From contig JARFRH010000247.1 of assembly GCA_029287355.1 (NCBI GenBank), positions 1 through 64,000 on the forward strand: a stretch of 64,000 bases of DNA, in the 5' to 3' direction. This DNA is from Maribacter sp. (GTDB lineage Bacteria; Bacteroidota; Bacteroidia; Flavobacteriales; Flavobacteriaceae). Numbering within the stretch: the first letter of the stretch is position 1; each line of letters begins with the position of its first letter. This document shows, piece by piece, positions 16,761 to 26,606 of this stretch. The position numbers and the translations under genes are program-made. Below the pieces are notes generated by a model. That model saw only the letters and a list, made by a program, of their open reading frames with translations. It did no database searches and was not told where the DNA came from.

Positions 16761-18743
16761 TTACCGATAGCCTTTATGGTACACGGTTCTATTCGTTGAT
16801 GTCTTTCCATTAAATAACCCATGTCGTTTCGTTTCTACTACCAAAGAAGGCTCCCATGGGGTTCCTTTTGCAGGTTGTAGCCACAAGGTTTGTGTAACTT
16901 CACTTTTTATGATTCCCCCTGATTCAGGATTTTTAAAAGAATACCAAGTACTAATTACCAATCGATTTTCGTTCCATGAAGTGGTAGAAAAAGGTGGGCT
17001 ACCTGAACGCCCAATATTTACCGGATTTTCGGTTCGTGCCCCATTTAGATGATACCGATATCGCAGCGGAGGCTGAATTTCACGAGGTACAAAAATGACC
17101 CGTTCCACTTCAAGGGTATCCGCACTTTGGATAATAGAGATTTCGTTTCCCCAACCGCTTCCGAGGGTGGGCATAGGTTCAGGGGTAATTCCTCTTCTTG
17201 GAGGAGAGGATCTTAATTCCTTGGTAGACCATGTGCCGGAAAAGTTTGGGGCGGGAAGGGCTTCCGAACGTTCTGGAAGCAATTGTCTGTCAGACCTTTT
17301 ATATACTAAGTCGGTAGCTCCCGAACCAGGTTTTGGAGGTACATAGGGATCCGCCGCCTTCCCCGGAACACGAGGGTGTTTGATCAGAGATTTCTCGTAA
17401 TCACCAATGATGCTGTCCATTACTGGAATTACCCAAGGGTAAAAATCCTTCACATCGAATTCTTCCTTTGGGTCAACATTTAAATCGAATAGGCGTACCA
17501 AATTATCCGGATTTGGATCTGATAACTCCGTATCATAATAGTACCATAATTTCCAATTTTCCCATTTAACGGCCATGGCGTACCCCTGTCGTGCCAAGAA
17601 AATCGAACTTGTTCTATTGGAATGCTTTTGCTGCCCTCTTAAAAAAGGTAATTGATTTACACCGTCATGTGTACGGTCTGTTTTTGTAATCGAGGCTATT
17701 CCTGCTGCCGCGGCAAGAGTTGGAAAAACATCTACTTCATGTAACATTTCATTGGATACTTGTCCGGGTTTTATTTTGCCTGGCCACATGGCCAAGAAAG
17801 GCGTTCGAACGCCACCCTCTAATGCCGAATTGTAATACCCCCTCCATGGTCCGGCCGACCCACGCCATGGGCGTCTCATTTCCGCTCCGTTATCCGTGCA
17901 CCAGATGACCAGGGTGTTCCGAGTAATACCAAGGCGTTTTATTTCATCTAATAACAATCCCACATTATGATCAACATCCAACATGGCATCCGCCATATCT
18001 CCTGCCCCCGATGCCCCCAATTTGTCAGGATGGGCCAAGGTCGGAAAGTGCAATTGGGTCATTGGGTAGAATAAGAAAAAAGGTTTTTCCTTCGCCACGT
18101 TCCGTTTCATAAATTCAATGCCTTTATATGCAGCTTCTCTGTCAATGGTGCGTCTTGAAACAATGTCGTAAGGTTTCACTTTCTTGGATGATTCGCCCAC
18201 TTTACCCTCCCAGATATAGGGTGTTTCAAATCTATTTGGATCAAAGCCATCAAAAGAGGTGAATTGCGCTGTGTGGCTTGTTCCGGGAATACCCCACCAT
18301 TCATCAAACCCTTGATGAATGGGTTCTCTTTTACCTTGCCAATCTGGTCCGCCTACATGCCATTTACCAAAAAGAGCGGTTGAATACCCAACGGTCTTAA
18401 GGCGTTCGGCAATAGTTTCCTCCCATAAAGTCATTCCATTGCCCGCGGCACCTTCACCTGTTCGTACGGCATAACGACCCGTCAGCATCGCTATTCGAGA
18501 CACCACACAAGAGTACTCTACGTTAAAATTGTTCAGGCGAATACCCTCGGTACCAATTCCATCGATATTGGGAGTGGATATTCCTCGTGGATTTCCGTAT
18601 GCACTTACTTCACCCACACCAAGATTATCGGGAAATATGAGGATAATATTGGGTCTTTCTTGAGCGTTGATTGTAAAAATAGTACAACAGAATATGTAAA
18701 TGACGGCTTTGATATGGTTTTTCATTTCAAGGATTTTATTCAT
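16761..18743 (-). CDS. Sulfatase-family protein with atypical signature and C-terminal extension
   Basis: 660 residues. A signal peptide starts at the first or, equally plausibly, the second Met (residue 7, MKNHIKAVIYIFCC). The arylsulfatase fold spans about residues 30-470: 'ILIFPDNLGVGEVSAYG' (metal site, Asp39-Asn40), 'FGKWHVGG' (Lys127, His129) and 'IWCTDNGAE'. The formylglycine signature, normally C-x-P/A-x-R, reads Cys79-V-V-S-Arg83, so maturation to formylglycine is uncertain. Residues about 490-660 form an added beta-rich domain beginning 'PNFSGTWSTKELRS', resembling lipocalin-like add-ons. It probably acts on a sulfated carbohydrate or ester in the periplasm, if active at all. It is convergent with the propeller lipoprotein at 16754. 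Confidence 0.85.
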   Translation of the reverse strand: MNKILEMKNHIKAVIYIFCCTIFTINAQERPNIILIFPDNLGVGEVSAYGNPRGISTPNIDGIGTEGIRLNNFNVEYSCVVSRIAMLTGRYAVRTGEGAAGNGMTLWEETIAERLKTVGYSTALFGKWHVGGPDWQGKREPIHQGFDEWWGIPGTSHTAQFTSFDGFDPNRFETPYIWEGKVGESSKKVKPYDIVSRRTIDREAAYKGIEFMKRNVAKEKPFFLFYPMTQLHFPTLAHPDKLGASGAGDMADAMLDVDHNVGLLLDEIKRLGITRNTLVIWCTDNGAEMRRPWRGSAGPWRGYYNSALEGGVRTPFLAMWPGKIKPGQVSNEMLHEVDVFPTLAAAAGIASITKTDRTHDGVNQLPFLRGQQKHSNRTSSIFLARQGYAMAVKWENWKLWYYYDTELSDPNPDNLVRLFDLNVDPKEEFDVKDFYPWVIPVMDSIIGDYEKSLIKHPRVPGKAADPYVPPKPGSGATDLVYKRSDRQLLPERSEALPAPNFSGTWSTKELRSSPPRRGITPEPMPTLGSGWGNEISIIQSADTLEVERVIFVPREIQPPLRYRYHLNGARTENPVNIGRSGSPPFSTTSWNENRLVISTWYSFKNPESGGIIKSEVTQTLWLQPAKGTPWEPSLVVETKRHGLFNGKTSTNRTVYHKGYR

Positions 18744-18967
18744 AGATAGCGAAGAACTTTTTCATTATTTAAAAATACGAAGCTTAGATCCATATGTGGA
18801 ATAGTGATTCGCGATGAATGAAGTTATCTATTATTTCGCAGCTTGAACATCCGTCATTAAAGATTTTTTGTTTAGCACGTATTTAGCCGGGTGTAATATT
18901 TTATTCGGGTATATAATCATAAGGTTGTATTTTTAGAGTTCAATTTTTGATAATTTAAATTCGCGCG

Positions 18968-20161
18968 ATGAAAAAACAAGGTCTTCTTTCAAAATGGATA
19001 TTTCTTTCTGCAGTTTTGCTATGCATCGTTTCTTGCAAACAAGAAAAAAAGACAGACCAAGCAGAAGAAGTACCAATGGTTCAATACGATGAACCCAAGT
19101 CACAACTACCTATAGACAGGCTCAGACTTCCTGAAGGTTTTAAAATTGAAGTATATGCCGATAGCGTTGACGGAGCGCGTTCTATGGCCATGGGAGATGA
19201 TGGTACCCTCTTTGTAGGTACACGGAACGAGAATAAGGTCTATGCTATTCAAGATCGCGACAAAGATTTTAGAGCCGACAATATTATCGTATTGGATACA
19301 ACCTTGGAAGTTCCTAATGGTATCGCTTATAAAGATGGTTCACTCTATGTAGCGGAAGTAGGTCGCCTGCTTCGCTATGATGATATCGAATCACAATTGA
19401 ACAATCCCCCAAAGCCACAAGTCGTCTATGATGATTACCCGACCGAATTCCATCATGGTTGGAAGTACATCGCTTTTGGACCGGATGACAAGTTATATGT
19501 TCCAGTAGGTGCGCCATGTAATATTTGTGATTCTACAGTGAGCGATAAAAGATTTGCCACCATTACCCGTATGGATTCCGACGGCAGTAACCGAGAAATT
19601 TATGCTCAGGGTGTGCGTAACTCCGTAGGTTTTACATGGCATCCAGAAACTAAGGAAATGTACTTTACCGACAATGGTCGTGATATGTTGGGTGATGATA
19701 TACCGCCTTGTGAGCTGAACCGCGTGACCGAAGCAGGTCAGCATTTTGGTTATCCGTTTTGCCATGGGGGTGTAGTGAAGGACCCTGAATTCGGAGACAA
19801 AAGACCTTGTTCGGACTTTGTTGCGCCAGTTCAGGCTTTAGGTGCCCATGTTGCACCACTGGGGGTGAAATTCTATACTGGGGATATGTTTCCGGATAAA
19901 TACAAACAATATGCCTTTATTGCGGAACACGGCTCTTGGAATCGTTCAAAAAAAGTGGGGTATAAAATATCTTTGGTGCACCTTCAAGATAACGAAGCAG
20001 TCGGATATGAGACCTTTTTAGAGGGATGGCTTGATGAAGCAGCGCAAGAACGCTTTGGTCGACCCGTAGATTTACTGTTTTTGGATGACGGCTCTCTTTT
20101 AATTTCCGATGATTTTGGAGATGCCATATATCGAGTGACATATTCTTCAACTAATTCCTAG
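18968..20161 (+). CDS. PQQ-dependent sugar/sorbosone-dehydrogenase-like lipoprotein
   Basis: 397 residues with a lipoprotein signal (Cys19 in 'LLCIVSCKQ'). The mature part is a six-bladed propeller of the soluble glucose/sorbosone dehydrogenase type: 'LRLPEGFKIEVYAD', 'LYVAEVGRLLRY', 'EIYAQGVRNSVGFTWHPET', 'FTDNGRDMLGDDIPPCELN' and 'AEHGSWNRS' are familiar blocks. Known members oxidise sugar aldehydes with PQQ; in many Bacteroidota the cofactor and substrate are unproven. There are five or six cysteines in the mature part, including 'GAPCNICDS', more than usual. It stands alone, with about 200 bases on each side. Confidence 0.85.
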   Translation: MKKQGLLSKWIFLSAVLLCIVSCKQEKKTDQAEEVPMVQYDEPKSQLPIDRLRLPEGFKIEVYADSVDGARSMAMGDDGTLFVGTRNENKVYAIQDRDKDFRADNIIVLDTTLEVPNGIAYKDGSLYVAEVGRLLRYDDIESQLNNPPKPQVVYDDYPTEFHHGWKYIAFGPDDKLYVPVGAPCNICDSTVSDKRFATITRMDSDGSNREIYAQGVRNSVGFTWHPETKEMYFTDNGRDMLGDDIPPCELNRVTEAGQHFGYPFCHGGVVKDPEFGDKRPCSDFVAPVQALGAHVAPLGVKFYTGDMFPDKYKQYAFIAEHGSWNRSKKVGYKISLVHLQDNEAVGYETFLEGWLDEAAQERFGRPVDLLFLDDGSLLISDDFGDAIYRVTYSSTNS

Positions 20162-20360
20162 TTTTAATCACTCGGCTTAAAGAATAGAAATAGGGTACTA
20201 AGTCCCAAAATCTTCATTTTATCCTTTGTGGATAAGATGCTAAGCTTGCATTCCCTAAAAAGAAGTTCTTTATTCTCAAAATGACCAGTGAAATCTATCG
20301 AAACAAATCGATAAAAACACTATTTTAGAGGCATTCCCTTTAGGGACTAAACCAACCATA

Positions 20361-23300
20361 ATGAAAGTATTTATCTTTTCCTTATGCTCCTTACTCGCTA
20401 TGAGTTTAGGGGCCCAGATTGAAAAATCACAATTCCAAAACCTTGAATATCGTATGATCGGCCCCTTTAGAGGAGGCCGAACCGTTGGCGCTGTCGGTAT
20501 TCCTACACAACCCAATGTCTTTTTCTTTGGTCATAATAACGGAGGCGTCTGGAAGACGGATGATTATGGTCGTACTTGGAATCCGATTTTCGATGATGCA
20601 CCTACGGGTTCTGTTGGCGATTTAGCAGTGTCCCCGACCAATCCTGATATTATATATGTAGGTACAGGCGAGGGTTTACATCGACCCGATTTAGCTGTTG
20701 GTGATGGAATGTTCAAGACCGCTGACGGTGGAAAAACCTGGAAACATATTGGTTTAAATGACGTTCAACAGGTCAGCAGAGTCATTGTACACCCTACCAA
20801 TCCGGATATCGTTTTTGTTGCTGGCTTAGGTCATCCTTATGGCGCCAATAAAATGAGGGGTATTTTTCGTTCCGTTGATGGAGGCACCACTTGGCAAAAA
20901 ACCTTATACATCAATCAAAGTACAGGAGCGGTTCAGGTGGAATTCGATCCTAATAATCCGCAAATTTTGTTTGCCGATATGTGGGAACATCTTGAAGGTC
21001 CTTGGGAAAATGCAAAATTCTCTGGTTCGAATAGTGGATTGTACAAATCAATGGATGGAGGAAGCACTTGGCAAAAAATCACCAAAGGATTACCGACTAT
21101 TGAGCAGGGATTGGGCAGAATTGGAGTCGCAATAGCCCCAAGCAATTCGGATACGATGTATGCAACCGTTGATGCCAGAGAAAATGGAGGCATCTATGGA
21201 AGTGACGATGCTGGTGAAAGTTGGTCACTCGTTACTACAGATTACAGATTATGGGGTAGAGGCAGTGATTTCGCTGAAATCAAGGTGCATCCTGATAATG
21301 AAAATAAGTTGTTTGTGGGGAATATTGCTTCCTATACATCCGATGATGGTGGTAAAAACTGGACCTCCCTAAAAGGTGCTCCAGGGGGTGATGACTATCA
21401 CCGTATTTGGATCAATCCCTTACAACCAGATATTATGCTTTTTGCGGCGGATCAAGGTGCCGTGATTACGGTGAACGGTGGTAAGACCTGGAGCTCGTGG
21501 TACAATCAGCCCACGGCACAATTATATCATGTGAGCACTGATAACCAATTTCCCTATTGGGTATATGGTGGGCAACAAGAAAGTGGTGCGATTGCAGTAG
21601 CAAGTCGAAGCAATGGCGGACAGATTTCATTTCGCGAATTCATGGGCGTTGGTGCTGATGAATATGCCTATGTGGCACCAGACCCCAAAGACCCTAATAT
21701 TGTCTACGGGGGTCGGGTCATCAAATATGATAAACGTACTGGGCAATCGCAGGTCGTTGCGCCGGAAGTATTACGCAGCGGTAAGGTCAGATTCATTAGA
21801 ACAATGCCATTATTGTTCCATCCTGCGGATGACACTATGCTTTTGTTTGGAACAAATATCGTTTTCAAAACTTTGGATGGAGGACATCGTTGGGAAGAAA
21901 TCAGTCCTGATTTAACGCGTAAACAACCAGAAGTTCCTGCTAGTTTTGCTGATTTTGTCAAAAAGGAAATAGAGCATATGCCACAACGGGCGATCGTTTA
22001 TGCCTTGGGGCCTTCTCCTTTGGACAAAAATATCATTTGGGCAGGCACGGATGACGGCCTGGTACATGTGACCACTGATGGTGGTAGCAAGTGGACAAAT
22101 GTCACTCCTTCCGAACTAAGCCCCTGGGATAAGATTTCTCAAATCGATGCAGGTCATTTTGATAAGGGAACCGCTTACATCGCCGTCAATGCCATTCGAA
22201 AAGACGATATGCGACCCTTGGTTTATAAAACGCACGATTTCGGAAAAACATGGGAAAAGATTTCCAACGGAATGAATCCTATGGGGCCAGTAAATACAGT
22301 TCGTGAAGACCATACCTCGGCGGGCTTGCTTTTTGCAGGTACGGAACGTGAGGTTTATTTTTCGGTTGACGATGGTGCTAGTTGGCAGTCATTACGAATG
22401 AACATGCCCGCTTCCTCTATACGTGATTTGGTGATTCATGAGAACGATTTGGTCATCGGTACCCATGGGCGTTCCATATGGATTTTGGATGATTTTAGTT
22501 TCTTAAGGGAATTGACGGAACTCCCTAAAGATGCGCCCCATTTGTTTCAACCTAGTGTAGCGACTCGTGTGCGGTTTAACATGTTCGCCGATACTCCTTT
22601 GCCACCTGAAGAACCTACTGGAGACAATCCGCCTGATGGTGCCCTGATCGACTACTATCTACCTCATGATTCCAAAGAAGTGTTACTGGAGATTTTGGAT
22701 GGAAACAATCAATTGATCGATAAATTCAGTAGTGCAGCTATTTTGCAACTTCCAGATACCACTAAACTGCCGCACCCCACGTATTGGATACGACCTATGT
22801 CAAAACCTTCAGCAAAGAAAGGTCATCAACGGTTTGTCTGGAACCTTAGATATACTGACCCACCGGGTGCTAATCGCAGTTATGCTATTGCTGCGGTTTT
22901 AAGAAATACGCCAGTCGGACCGGTGGGGCCATTAGTAGCACCTGGCATTTATACCATAAGGTTGACGGTAGATGGTATTACCGATGAAAAACAGATTACG
23001 GTTCGCTTAGACCCTCGATCGCAACTTTCGGATATAGATTTAAAGTTACAAACAGAACTTTCCATGGGGGTCTATAAGGCCTATTTGGAATTGCATAGCA
23101 TTCGTGACGAGGGTCTAGCAAAGTTGGAGAGCAAAATGCTTACGGGTAAAAAGAGATCTGCTTTTTTGAAATTCATCGGTGACGGTAATCCAAATAATGG
23201 AGACCCTTTGTACGGCAGCATACGCGAAACTGATCTTGAAGATGAAACGCTTGTTGGCCTTCAAGAGAAATTGCTCTATCTTTTGGTGGTCTTGCAAAAT

Positions 23301-23399
23301 GCGGATGTCAAACCGACCGAACCGACACAGAAAGCGGTCAAAAGTCTTATCAAACGAAAGGAAGAAATGCTTTCGAAATGGCAATCTATCTCGAAATAA
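20361..23399 (+). CDS. Sortilin/VPS10-like BNR-repeat secreted protein, paralogue 1
   Basis: 1012 residues with a signal peptide (about 1-18, 'LLAMSLGAQ'). The N-terminal two thirds is built of BNR/Asp-box blades (repeated 'S.DGG.TW' units such as 'KTDDYGRTWNP', 'TADGGKTWKH', 'SVDGGTTWQK') forming one or two seven-bladed propellers, as in sortilin VPS10 domains and Ycf48-like proteins. Residues about 740-900 are a beta-sandwich ('GHQRFVWNLRYTDPPGANRSYA', 'APGIYTIRLTVDG'), followed by a helical tail. Function is unknown; such proteins are often exported with peptidases. The next paralogue follows after 19 bases. Confidence 0.85.
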   Translation: MKVFIFSLCSLLAMSLGAQIEKSQFQNLEYRMIGPFRGGRTVGAVGIPTQPNVFFFGHNNGGVWKTDDYGRTWNPIFDDAPTGSVGDLAVSPTNPDIIYVGTGEGLHRPDLAVGDGMFKTADGGKTWKHIGLNDVQQVSRVIVHPTNPDIVFVAGLGHPYGANKMRGIFRSVDGGTTWQKTLYINQSTGAVQVEFDPNNPQILFADMWEHLEGPWENAKFSGSNSGLYKSMDGGSTWQKITKGLPTIEQGLGRIGVAIAPSNSDTMYATVDARENGGIYGSDDAGESWSLVTTDYRLWGRGSDFAEIKVHPDNENKLFVGNIASYTSDDGGKNWTSLKGAPGGDDYHRIWINPLQPDIMLFAADQGAVITVNGGKTWSSWYNQPTAQLYHVSTDNQFPYWVYGGQQESGAIAVASRSNGGQISFREFMGVGADEYAYVAPDPKDPNIVYGGRVIKYDKRTGQSQVVAPEVLRSGKVRFIRTMPLLFHPADDTMLLFGTNIVFKTLDGGHRWEEISPDLTRKQPEVPASFADFVKKEIEHMPQRAIVYALGPSPLDKNIIWAGTDDGLVHVTTDGGSKWTNVTPSELSPWDKISQIDAGHFDKGTAYIAVNAIRKDDMRPLVYKTHDFGKTWEKISNGMNPMGPVNTVREDHTSAGLLFAGTEREVYFSVDDGASWQSLRMNMPASSIRDLVIHENDLVIGTHGRSIWILDDFSFLRELTELPKDAPHLFQPSVATRVRFNMFADTPLPPEEPTGDNPPDGALIDYYLPHDSKEVLLEILDGNNQLIDKFSSAAILQLPDTTKLPHPTYWIRPMSKPSAKKGHQRFVWNLRYTDPPGANRSYAIAAVLRNTPVGPVGPLVAPGIYTIRLTVDGITDEKQITVRLDPRSQLSDIDLKLQTELSMGVYKAYLELHSIRDEGLAKLESKMLTGKKRSAFLKFIGDGNPNNGDPLYGSIRETDLEDETLVGLQEKLLYLLVVLQNADVKPTEPTQKAVKSLIKRKEEMLSKWQSISK

Positions 23400-23418
23400 C
23401 CCAGTTCATGAACACTAA

Positions 23419-26400
23419 ATGAAATATGATATGAAAACGACACTTTACACTTTCATTGTAGCCCTCTTGCTGACCTCGGGGTTATTTGCACAGCGCAAGA
23501 ATAAAAGTACGGCTCCACTGATTTCCGAAAGACTATATGAATCAATGAAATATCGGAATATAGGGCCGTTTCGTGGTGGGCGCTCTACTACCGTAACAGG
23601 TATTCCGGATGATATTTTCACATTCTACATGGGTGCAACCGGAGGCGGAGTTTGGAAGACCACCGATGGTGGAAACACTTGGAATAATATATCCGATGGC
23701 TTTTTCAATACTACGGGTATTGGTGATATTACCCCTGCGCCCTCCAATCCGGATATTATTTATGTCGGTACGGGCGAATCGCCTGTTCGTGGGGTAAAGA
23801 CTTCCCACGGAGATGGGCTATACAAATCTACGGATGCGGGCAAGACATGGAAACATATGGGGCTACAGAAAACAAGGCATATCAGCGATGTTTATGTACA
23901 TCCGAACAATCCTGACAAAGTGTATGTTGCTGCTCAAGGTAATCCTTGGGGACCCAATGAAGAAAGAGGCATCTATCTTTCCGAAGATGGTGGTGTTACT
24001 TGGGATAAAATCCTTTATGTCAATGAGAATTCAGGCATTGTCGATATGACTGTTGACCCAAACAATCCTGATTTTATGATGGTGGCTTCTTGGGAGTTTT
24101 GGCGCAAACCTTGGATAGTTCACAGTGGTGGTCCCGGTAGTCATATCTATAAGACGACCGATGGTGGCAAAAACTGGAAGACAATTACGAAAGGCTTACC
24201 CGAATTAAAAGGTAAAATGGGGGTTGATATTTCACCAGCGAATCCTAATATTGTTTATATCGCCATTGATGCTTTAGGGGAGAAGGCAGGTGTTTATCGC
24301 TCAGATGATGCCGGTGAGAGCTTTAAACAAATGACCAATGATGCGACAACATATGCACGTTCCTGGTATTATATGCATATCATCGCAGACCCCAATGACG
24401 AAGATGAACTATGGGTAATGAACAGTTTTGCAATGAAATCGATCGATGGTGGAAAAACTTTTAAAGGGATAAAAGGTAGCCATGTGGATCATCATGATTT
24501 ATGGATCAATCCAAAGAATAGTGACATCATGGTCAATGCCAATGATGGTGGTGGTTCTGTGACCTTTAATGGTGGTGAAACTTGGTCATCGATGTTCAAT
24601 CAGCCAACGGGACAGTTTTACCGCTTGCTGACCGATAATGGAAATCCATATCGTATCTATTCAGGTCAACAAGATAATAGTACTATCGCTATTGACAGTC
24701 GGGTAGTCGATGACGGTATCGGTGAAATGCATTGGGATGTCATGCGTGCAGGGGAGTCTTCAACGGTAGCAGTAGACCCCAACAATCCACGTTATGTCTA
24801 TTCCACCTATTTCGCGAGCAATTTTGTGGAATGGGATCGCGATATCGATAACACAAGAATGGTGATGCCCTATCCTACCAGGGTTACCGGCGAGCAACCC
24901 AAGAATTTAAAATACAGAGCCAATTGGAACGGTCCCGTTATCGTTTCACCTCATAATCCGAATGTAATTTATTATGGTTCTCAATATGTCATGAAATCCT
25001 CGGATAGGGGTGTGACATGGGAGGTATTGAGTGAAGACCTTACTCGAAATGACAAAGACCATCAAGGAAAGGGCGGTGAACCCGTGAGCAATGAGCAAAT
25101 TACCGCAGAGAGCTACAATAATCTTTTTAATATCGAAGAGTCCCCATTGAAAGAAGGGGTGATTTGGGTCGGCTCTGATGACGGGCTAGTACATGTCACT
25201 CAAGATGCGGGTAAAACATGGACCAATGTGACGCCAAAGGGACTCAAAGAGAGTATCATTAATGTTGTCGAACCTTCCCCACATGATCCTGCGACGGCTT
25301 ATATAGCGGTTACTGGTTATAAACTAAATGATTTTACACCTTATATTTTCAAAACCAATGATTATGGTTCAAGCTGGACGAAAATCGTGAACGGCCTACC
25401 CGCCGATACTTTTGCCCGTAGTGTTCGCGAGGACCCGGATCGCAAAGGATTGTTATACGCTGGTACTGAAACTGGTGTTTTTGTTTCCTTTGATGATGGA
25501 AATTTGTGGCTATCCTTGCAGAACAATTTGCCGGAAGTACCCATAACCGATTTAAGGGTAAAGCGAAAAGACTTGGTCGTCGGCACCCAAGGAAGAGCAC
25601 TATGGATTTTGGATGACTTGACGCCATTACATCAGATTTCCGAGGATATCGCAAAAGCGGATTATTACCTTTATAAACCCAATGATCCCAGTGCCGAACT
25701 CTCGGTTGCCTATAGTATTGATGGGGGACAAGGGGAGAATCCTCCGCAAGGAGCACAAATTCACTATGTTTTGAATAAAGCGGTTGCTGAAGATACCCCA
25801 TTATCTCTTGAAATAATGGATAGTTTGGGAGAGGTCATTCATTCAGAGTTCACCAATTTACCAAGAGTAGGGTGTGATACTTTGATAAAGCCTCAATTGA
25901 AACGAAAAGTAGGGGCACATCGGTATCGATGGAATATGAAAGTGGGGACATTTGATTGTTTGACCGAATTGTATACGACCAATCGAGATTTGACGGCTTA
26001 CAATGCAGCTCCCGGTAAATATAAGGTTCGATTGAATGTAGGTGCGTTTTCCCAGACGCAAGACTTCGAAATTAAAATCGATCCACGTATTGCGAACAGC
26101 ATTGAAAATGTAACTGCAGCTTATAAGGAGCGTGATCTGATTTCAAAATCCATTTATGAGGGCGCCACTGAAATGGCCAAAGGAGTACGAGATTTACGTA
26201 AAATCAAGCAGCAATTAGATTTTATACTTTCGGTAACAACAGATGAAAAAATCAAGAAGGAGGGTAAAGCTTTGAACCAGACCTTAGATGATTGGATAGC
26301 TGAAATCTTACAAAAAGAAATGCGCACCTATCAAAGCAATTATATGTTTGAAGCACGCTTATTAATAAAATTCAAAGCCTTCTTGAACCGCACTGGAAAG

Positions 26401-26562
26401 GGAAATTTACCCGTTACCCAAGGCACACGTGATGTTACCAAAGACTATTTACAGCAATGGAGCGCCTTGAAATCAAGTTTGCAAGGCATAAAGACCAACG
26501 ATGTTTCAAAGTACAATCAACTCTTAAAAGATGCTGGTTTGCCTGAGCTGTATTGGCCGTGA
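23419..26562 (+). CDS. Sortilin/VPS10-like BNR-repeat secreted protein, paralogue 2
   Basis: 1047 residues. The signal peptide is best read from the Met at residue 5 (MKTTLYTFIVALLLTSGLFAQ), so the true start may be 23431. The layout is that of paralogue 1: 'MKYRNIGPFRGGRSTTVTGI' opening block, many BNR units ('TTDGGNTWNN', 'STDAGKTWKH', 'SEDGGVTWDK'), a 'HRYRWNMKVGTF' plus 'APGKYKVRLNVG' beta-sandwich and a helical C-terminal tail of about 150 residues. It lies in the same transcription unit as paralogue 1 and the PLP enzyme that starts 44 bases later. It shares with the third copy the strings 'HDLWINP'/'HDIWINP' and 'FNGG.TWS..FNQPT'. Confidence 0.85.
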   Translation: MKYDMKTTLYTFIVALLLTSGLFAQRKNKSTAPLISERLYESMKYRNIGPFRGGRSTTVTGIPDDIFTFYMGATGGGVWKTTDGGNTWNNISDGFFNTTGIGDITPAPSNPDIIYVGTGESPVRGVKTSHGDGLYKSTDAGKTWKHMGLQKTRHISDVYVHPNNPDKVYVAAQGNPWGPNEERGIYLSEDGGVTWDKILYVNENSGIVDMTVDPNNPDFMMVASWEFWRKPWIVHSGGPGSHIYKTTDGGKNWKTITKGLPELKGKMGVDISPANPNIVYIAIDALGEKAGVYRSDDAGESFKQMTNDATTYARSWYYMHIIADPNDEDELWVMNSFAMKSIDGGKTFKGIKGSHVDHHDLWINPKNSDIMVNANDGGGSVTFNGGETWSSMFNQPTGQFYRLLTDNGNPYRIYSGQQDNSTIAIDSRVVDDGIGEMHWDVMRAGESSTVAVDPNNPRYVYSTYFASNFVEWDRDIDNTRMVMPYPTRVTGEQPKNLKYRANWNGPVIVSPHNPNVIYYGSQYVMKSSDRGVTWEVLSEDLTRNDKDHQGKGGEPVSNEQITAESYNNLFNIEESPLKEGVIWVGSDDGLVHVTQDAGKTWTNVTPKGLKESIINVVEPSPHDPATAYIAVTGYKLNDFTPYIFKTNDYGSSWTKIVNGLPADTFARSVREDPDRKGLLYAGTETGVFVSFDDGNLWLSLQNNLPEVPITDLRVKRKDLVVGTQGRALWILDDLTPLHQISEDIAKADYYLYKPNDPSAELSVAYSIDGGQGENPPQGAQIHYVLNKAVAEDTPLSLEIMDSLGEVIHSEFTNLPRVGCDTLIKPQLKRKVGAHRYRWNMKVGTFDCLTELYTTNRDLTAYNAAPGKYKVRLNVGAFSQTQDFEIKIDPRIANSIENVTAAYKERDLISKSIYEGATEMAKGVRDLRKIKQQLDFILSVTTDEKIKKEGKALNQTLDDWIAEILQKEMRTYQSNYMFEARLLIKFKAFLNRTGKGNLPVTQGTRDVTKDYLQQWSALKSSLQGIKTNDVSKYNQLLKDAGLPELYWP

Positions 26563-26606
26563 TATCGTTTGTTATACGTCATTTAACCAAAGTAAAAAAC
26601 ACGACT

